Assembly (NCBI GenBank): GCA_964387095.1
Contig: CAYLVH010000078.1
Location: 1 to 8,266 of the forward strand
Direction of reading: 5' to 3'
DNA: 8,266 bases
From: JAJQBJ01 sp964387095
GTDB taxonomy: Bacteria; Bacillota; Clostridia; Oscillospirales; Oscillospiraceae
Part shown: positions 6,206 to 8,266 of the stretch, piece by piece
How positions within the stretch are numbered: position 1 is the stretch's first letter
Layout of the letters: each line of letters opens with the position of its first letter
Notes under the pieces: generated by a model
Databases searched by the model: none
What the model was told of the DNA's origin: nothing
The model's input: only the letters and a program-made list of their open reading frames with translations
Made by a program: the position numbers and the translations under genes

Positions 6206-7165
6206 TTGAAGCGATTTCCATTCTGCCGCGCCCTGGGGCTGGTGCTCAGCCTGAGCCTAGCAGTATCTCTGACCGTCACCGCCTACTCCGCTTCCGGAGA
6301 GGCAGCCAGCGCTGCGCCCATCGCCCAGACCCTGACCCTGACCACCTATAAAAACTTGCCCGTCTCCGGGCAGTTTTCCGCCACAGACCCAGAGGGAGAC
6401 CTGCTCCGCTTCCAGATCACCAGCCAGCCAGCCCGGGGCAGCGTCACCCTGTCTGACGATGTGACCGGGGAATTCCTCTATACCCCCTACGACCGGAAAA
6501 CCGGAGCGGATTCCTTCACCTATGTAGCCATTGATGCCGAGGGGAACGTCTCCTCTCCCGCCACGGTGAAGGACTCCATTGAGAAGGCGAAGAACGCAGT
6601 GAACTATGTGGACCTGGAGGGCAGCGGTGTCGCCGCCCTGGCCCAGCGCCTGGCGGACGCCGGGGTGTTTCTGGGCATGGAGATCAACGGGAACTCCTAT
6701 TTCCAGCCGGATGAGGTGGTCAGCCGCAGCGAATTCCTGGCCATGGCCATGACTGCCTGTGACTGCGACCTGTTGACCGATGTGACCACCACCGGCTTTG
6801 CCGACGACGACGCCATCCAGACCTGGGCGAAAGCCTATTGCGCCACCGCCCTCCGGGACGGCTATATTTCCGGCACCCGCAACGAGGAGGGCCAGGTGAT
6901 CTTCGACCCGGACAGCGCCATCTCCTCTGCGGAGGCCGCTGTGATCCTGGATCATATCCTCTCCCTGACCAACGCCAGCCAGGAGGTCTTTGCCTGCGAC
7001 ACCGAGGCGGTCCCCGCCTGGGCGGTGCAGTCCGTAGTGAACCTGACCTCCTGCGGGATTCCCTGCTCCGTCTCCAATTCCCCCCTGACCAGGGCGGAGG
7101 CGGCGGAGATGCTCTGCAAGACCATGGATACCCTGGCGGCCCGGACTGCCAGCAGTTGGTGGTAA
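6206..7165 (+). CDS. Secreted Ig/cadherin-like and SLH-domain protein
   Basis: This encodes a predicted exported, wall-associated protein of 319 residues; its exact role is unknown. A signal peptide spans about residues 1-30 (KR followed by a long hydrophobic core and small residues, AYSAS). Residues about 40-120 look like a bacterial Ig/cadherin-like domain: DPEGDLLRFQIT, PARGSVTL, GEFLYTPY and ADSFTYVAIDAEGN are typical of these beta-sandwich repeats. Residues about 142-312 contain three SLH-like repeats (marks include FQPDEVVSRSEFLAMAM, FADDDAIQTWAKAY, FDPDSAISSAEAAVIL and LTRAEAAEML), which in Firmicutes bind secondary cell-wall polymer. The start is TTG 6206: AAGGAGG (6191-6197) is 8 bases upstream and the signal peptide starts right there, whereas an in-frame ATG at 6080 lies inside the SEDS gene. 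The mature protein has seven cysteines (C185, C187, C212, C264, C283, C287, C304), unusual for an SLH protein. It is likely co-transcribed with the SEDS gene. No clear terminator follows. Confidence 0.88.
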   Translation: MKRFPFCRALGLVLSLSLAVSLTVTAYSASGEAASAAPIAQTLTLTTYKNLPVSGQFSATDPEGDLLRFQITSQPARGSVTLSDDVTGEFLYTPYDRKTGADSFTYVAIDAEGNVSSPATVKDSIEKAKNAVNYVDLEGSGVAALAQRLADAGVFLGMEINGNSYFQPDEVVSRSEFLAMAMTACDCDLLTDVTTTGFADDDAIQTWAKAYCATALRDGYISGTRNEEGQVIFDPDSAISSAEAAVILDHILSLTNASQEVFACDTEAVPAWAVQSVVNLTSCGIPCSVSNSPLTRAEAAEMLCKTMDTLAARTASSWW

Positions 7166-7206
7166 ATCCGGCTGAAATATTGGATCAAAGTTGTTCAGTT
7201 CTCCAG

Positions 7207-7234
7207 TTGACAATTTGGCGCCATTTGATATAAT
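7207..7234 (+). promoter_or_regulatory. metK promoter, consensus sigma-A type
   Basis: A perfect -35 element TTGACA (7207-7212) and a perfect -10 element TATAAT (7229-7234) are separated by 16 bp. Transcription should start near 7241, a dozen bases before the SAM riboswitch. A strong constitutive promoter controlled downstream by a riboswitch is the usual design for S-box genes. A 7-base inverted repeat (TTCAGTT 7194-7200, AACTGAA 7245-7251) flanks it, possibly by chance. Confidence 0.9.
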
Positions 7235-7254
7235 GTGCTATGTTAACTGAATAC

Positions 7255-7350
7255 CCTTATCAAGAGTGGCGGAGGGACCGGCCCTATGAAGCCCGGCAAC
7301 CTGTTCTTTACAAGGTGCCAAATCCGGCGGTATGAAATCGAAAGATGAGG
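7255..7350 (+). promoter_or_regulatory. SAM-I (S-box) riboswitch aptamer
   Basis: The segment carries the S-box landmarks: CTTATCAAGAG at the 5' side, GGAGGGACCGGCCCTATGAA (kink-turn and P2), GCCCGGCAACC, then AAGGTGCCAAATCC and the closing AGATGAG. Helix P1 forms from 7255-7261 (CCTTATC) with 7344-7350 (GATGAGG); P3 from 7299-7304 with 7310-7316; a short P4 from CGGT with ATCG near 7328-7340. S-box RNAs bind S-adenosylmethionine and stabilise P1. Here that should release the terminator downstream and stop transcription of metK when SAM is abundant. The layout (promoter, aptamer, terminator, metK) fits feedback control of SAM synthesis. Confidence 0.96.
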
Positions 7351-7363
7351 ACTAGACTTTTTT

Positions 7364-7394
7364 GCGCTCTGTCGGTTTCGGCAGAGCGCTTTTT
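7364..7394 (+). terminator. Riboswitch-controlled terminator in the metK leader
   Basis: An 11-bp stem (7364-7374 with 7379-7389, one T-G wobble) closes a GTTT loop and is followed by TTTTT (7390-7394). This is the expression platform of the SAM-I riboswitch. A competing antiterminator can be drawn: 7339-7347 (CGAAAGATG) with 7370-7380 (TGTCGGTTTCG), nine pairs with a two-base bulge. It uses the 3' strand of P1 and the 5' arm and loop of the terminator, as the S-box mechanism requires. The terminator is seen directly; the antiterminator is inferred by base pairing. Confidence 0.92.
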
Positions 7395-7436
7395 CATGGT
7401 GCCTCATGAGAAAGAAAGGAACGGTATCCAATTAAA

Positions 7437-8266
7437 ATGGCAAAACGTTATTTTACATCTGAATCTGTGACCGAAGGTCATCCTGACAAGCTCTGCGACC
7501 AGGTCTCGGACGCCATCCTGGACGCCATGCTGGCCCAGGATCCCATGAGCCGGGTGGCCTGCGAAACGGTTACCGCAACGGGCATGGTGATGGTCATGGG
7601 GGAGATCACCACCCAGTCCGGCGTGGATATCCCCGCCATTGTCCGCAGGACAGTAAAGCGCATCGGCTACATCAATCCCGCCTACGGCTTTGACGGGAAT
7701 TCCTGCGCCGTGCTCACCAACCTCATTGAGCAGTCCCCGGATATCGCCATGGGGGTTGACCGCTCCCTGGAGTATCGCTCCGGGGAGGAGGAGGAGTATG
7801 AGCTGAACGGCGCCGGGGACCAGGGCCTGATGTTCGGCTACGCCTGCAGCGAGACGGACTCCCTGATGCCCGCCCCCCTCTCTCTCTCCCACCAGCTGAG
7901 CCACAGGCTGGCTCAGGTCCGCAAGGACGGCACGCTGCCCTGGCTGCGCCCCGACGGCAAGACCCAGGTCACCGTGGAGTATGACGAGAACAACAACGTG
8001 CTGTGGACCCCCGCCATTGTCCTGTCCACCCAGCACGATCCCGATATCTCCCTGAAGGATATCCGGGAGGCCATGATCGAGCTGGTCATCAAGCCCACCA
8101 TCCCCGCCAAGTATCTCCGCCCGGAGACCAAGTTCTATGTGAATCCCACCGGCCGCTTTGTCATCGGTGGCCCCTGCGGGGACTCTGGCCTCACCGGCCG
8201 CAAGATCATTGTGGACACCTACGGCGGCTCCGCGCCCCACGGCGGCGGCGCCTTCTCCGGCAAGGA
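7437..8266 (+). CDS. metK: S-adenosylmethionine synthetase (partial, 3' end outside window)
   Basis: MetK joins L-methionine and ATP to give S-adenosylmethionine, pyrophosphate and phosphate in the cytoplasm. The visible 276 residues cover about 70% of the usual ~395; the gene runs off the right edge without a frameshift. Motifs seen are the N-terminal ATP-binding GHPDK (residues 14-18) within TSESVTEGHPDK, the first signature GAGDQGLMFGYA (125-136), DGKTQVTVEYD (173-183), STQHD (197-201) and the beginning of the second signature GGGAFSGK (269-276). ATG 7437 is chosen because MetK proteins typically start M-x-K-R-x-F-T-S-E-S-V-T-E-G-H; an in-frame TGA at 7407-7409 rules out a longer form. The nearest Shine-Dalgarno-like sequence, AAAGGA at 7415-7420, is 16 bases from the ATG, which is unusually far. 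The gene is controlled by the SAM-I riboswitch just upstream. Confidence 0.97.
   Translation, partial: MAKRYFTSESVTEGHPDKLCDQVSDAILDAMLAQDPMSRVACETVTATGMVMVMGEITTQSGVDIPAIVRRTVKRIGYINPAYGFDGNSCAVLTNLIEQSPDIAMGVDRSLEYRSGEEEEYELNGAGDQGLMFGYACSETDSLMPAPLSLSHQLSHRLAQVRKDGTLPWLRPDGKTQVTVEYDENNNVLWTPAIVLSTQHDPDISLKDIREAMIELVIKPTIPAKYLRPETKFYVNPTGRFVIGGPCGDSGLTGRKIIVDTYGGSAPHGGGAFSGK

Noticed and set aside
5008..6279. A 423-codon minus-strand open frame opposite the SEDS gene.
   Set aside because: The translation is dominated by G, Q, P, H and E runs typical of antisense shadows; it covers a clear SEDS gene and both of its flanks.
6257..8240. Minus-strand open frames opposite the SLH-protein gene and metK.
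   Set aside because: Low-complexity, glycine- and histidine-rich antisense translations over genes with clear domains; no ribosome binding site or family motif.
1..8266. Mobile elements, CRISPR repeats, tRNA or rRNA genes, or an unknown defence-type system.
   Set aside because: No transposase or integrase frame, no spaced repeat array, no target duplications and no tRNA or rRNA sequence were seen. All sizeable frames are accounted for by core genes.

Overview
The window looks like chromosomal DNA from a strictly anaerobic, GC-rich member of the Firmicutes/Clostridia, perhaps an Oscillospiraceae-type gut bacterium (Flavonifractor, Oscillibacter or Lawsonibacter-like). The clues are a class III (oxygen-sensitive) ribonucleotide reductase as a complete nrdDG pair, a SAM-I riboswitch in front of metK, strong AGGAGG-type ribosome binding sites, an S-layer-homology (SLH) secreted protein, and codons that mostly end in G or C. 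The genus guess is inference only.

Layout. Positions 1-77 hold a hairpin terminator. Positions 78-1661 (minus strand) encode a 527-residue FAD-dependent dehydrogenase-like protein of the COG2509 type. Positions 1662-2232 are a 571-bp divergent intergenic region. Its right half carries the most striking regulatory structure here: two tandem copies of a module made of two NrdR-like boxes followed by a sigma-A-type promoter with a 17-bp spacer, about 148 bp apart. Next come nrdD (2233-4359) and nrdG (4407-4940), closed by a strong terminator at 4948-4982.

A separate transcription unit follows: a SEDS-family (FtsW/RodA/SpoVE-like) membrane protein (5044-6165) and, 40 bp later, a secreted protein with an Ig/cadherin-like domain and three SLH-like repeats (6206-7165, TTG start). 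Positions 7166-7436 hold a near-consensus promoter, a SAM-I (S-box) riboswitch with its terminator, and the leader of metK, which starts at 7437 and runs off the right edge.

How the genes work together. NrdG (a radical-SAM activase) installs the glycyl radical on NrdD, which makes deoxyribonucleotides without oxygen; the doubled NrdR-box modules suggest the pair is repressed when dNTP or dATP levels are high. MetK makes S-adenosylmethionine, the cofactor NrdG cleaves, and its transcript is predicted to stop early when SAM is plentiful. The SEDS and SLH genes probably act at the cell envelope. No mobile element, CRISPR array, tRNA or rRNA is visible. The gene content is ordinary core metabolism; the interest lies in the regulatory regions and in the SEDS/SLH pair.
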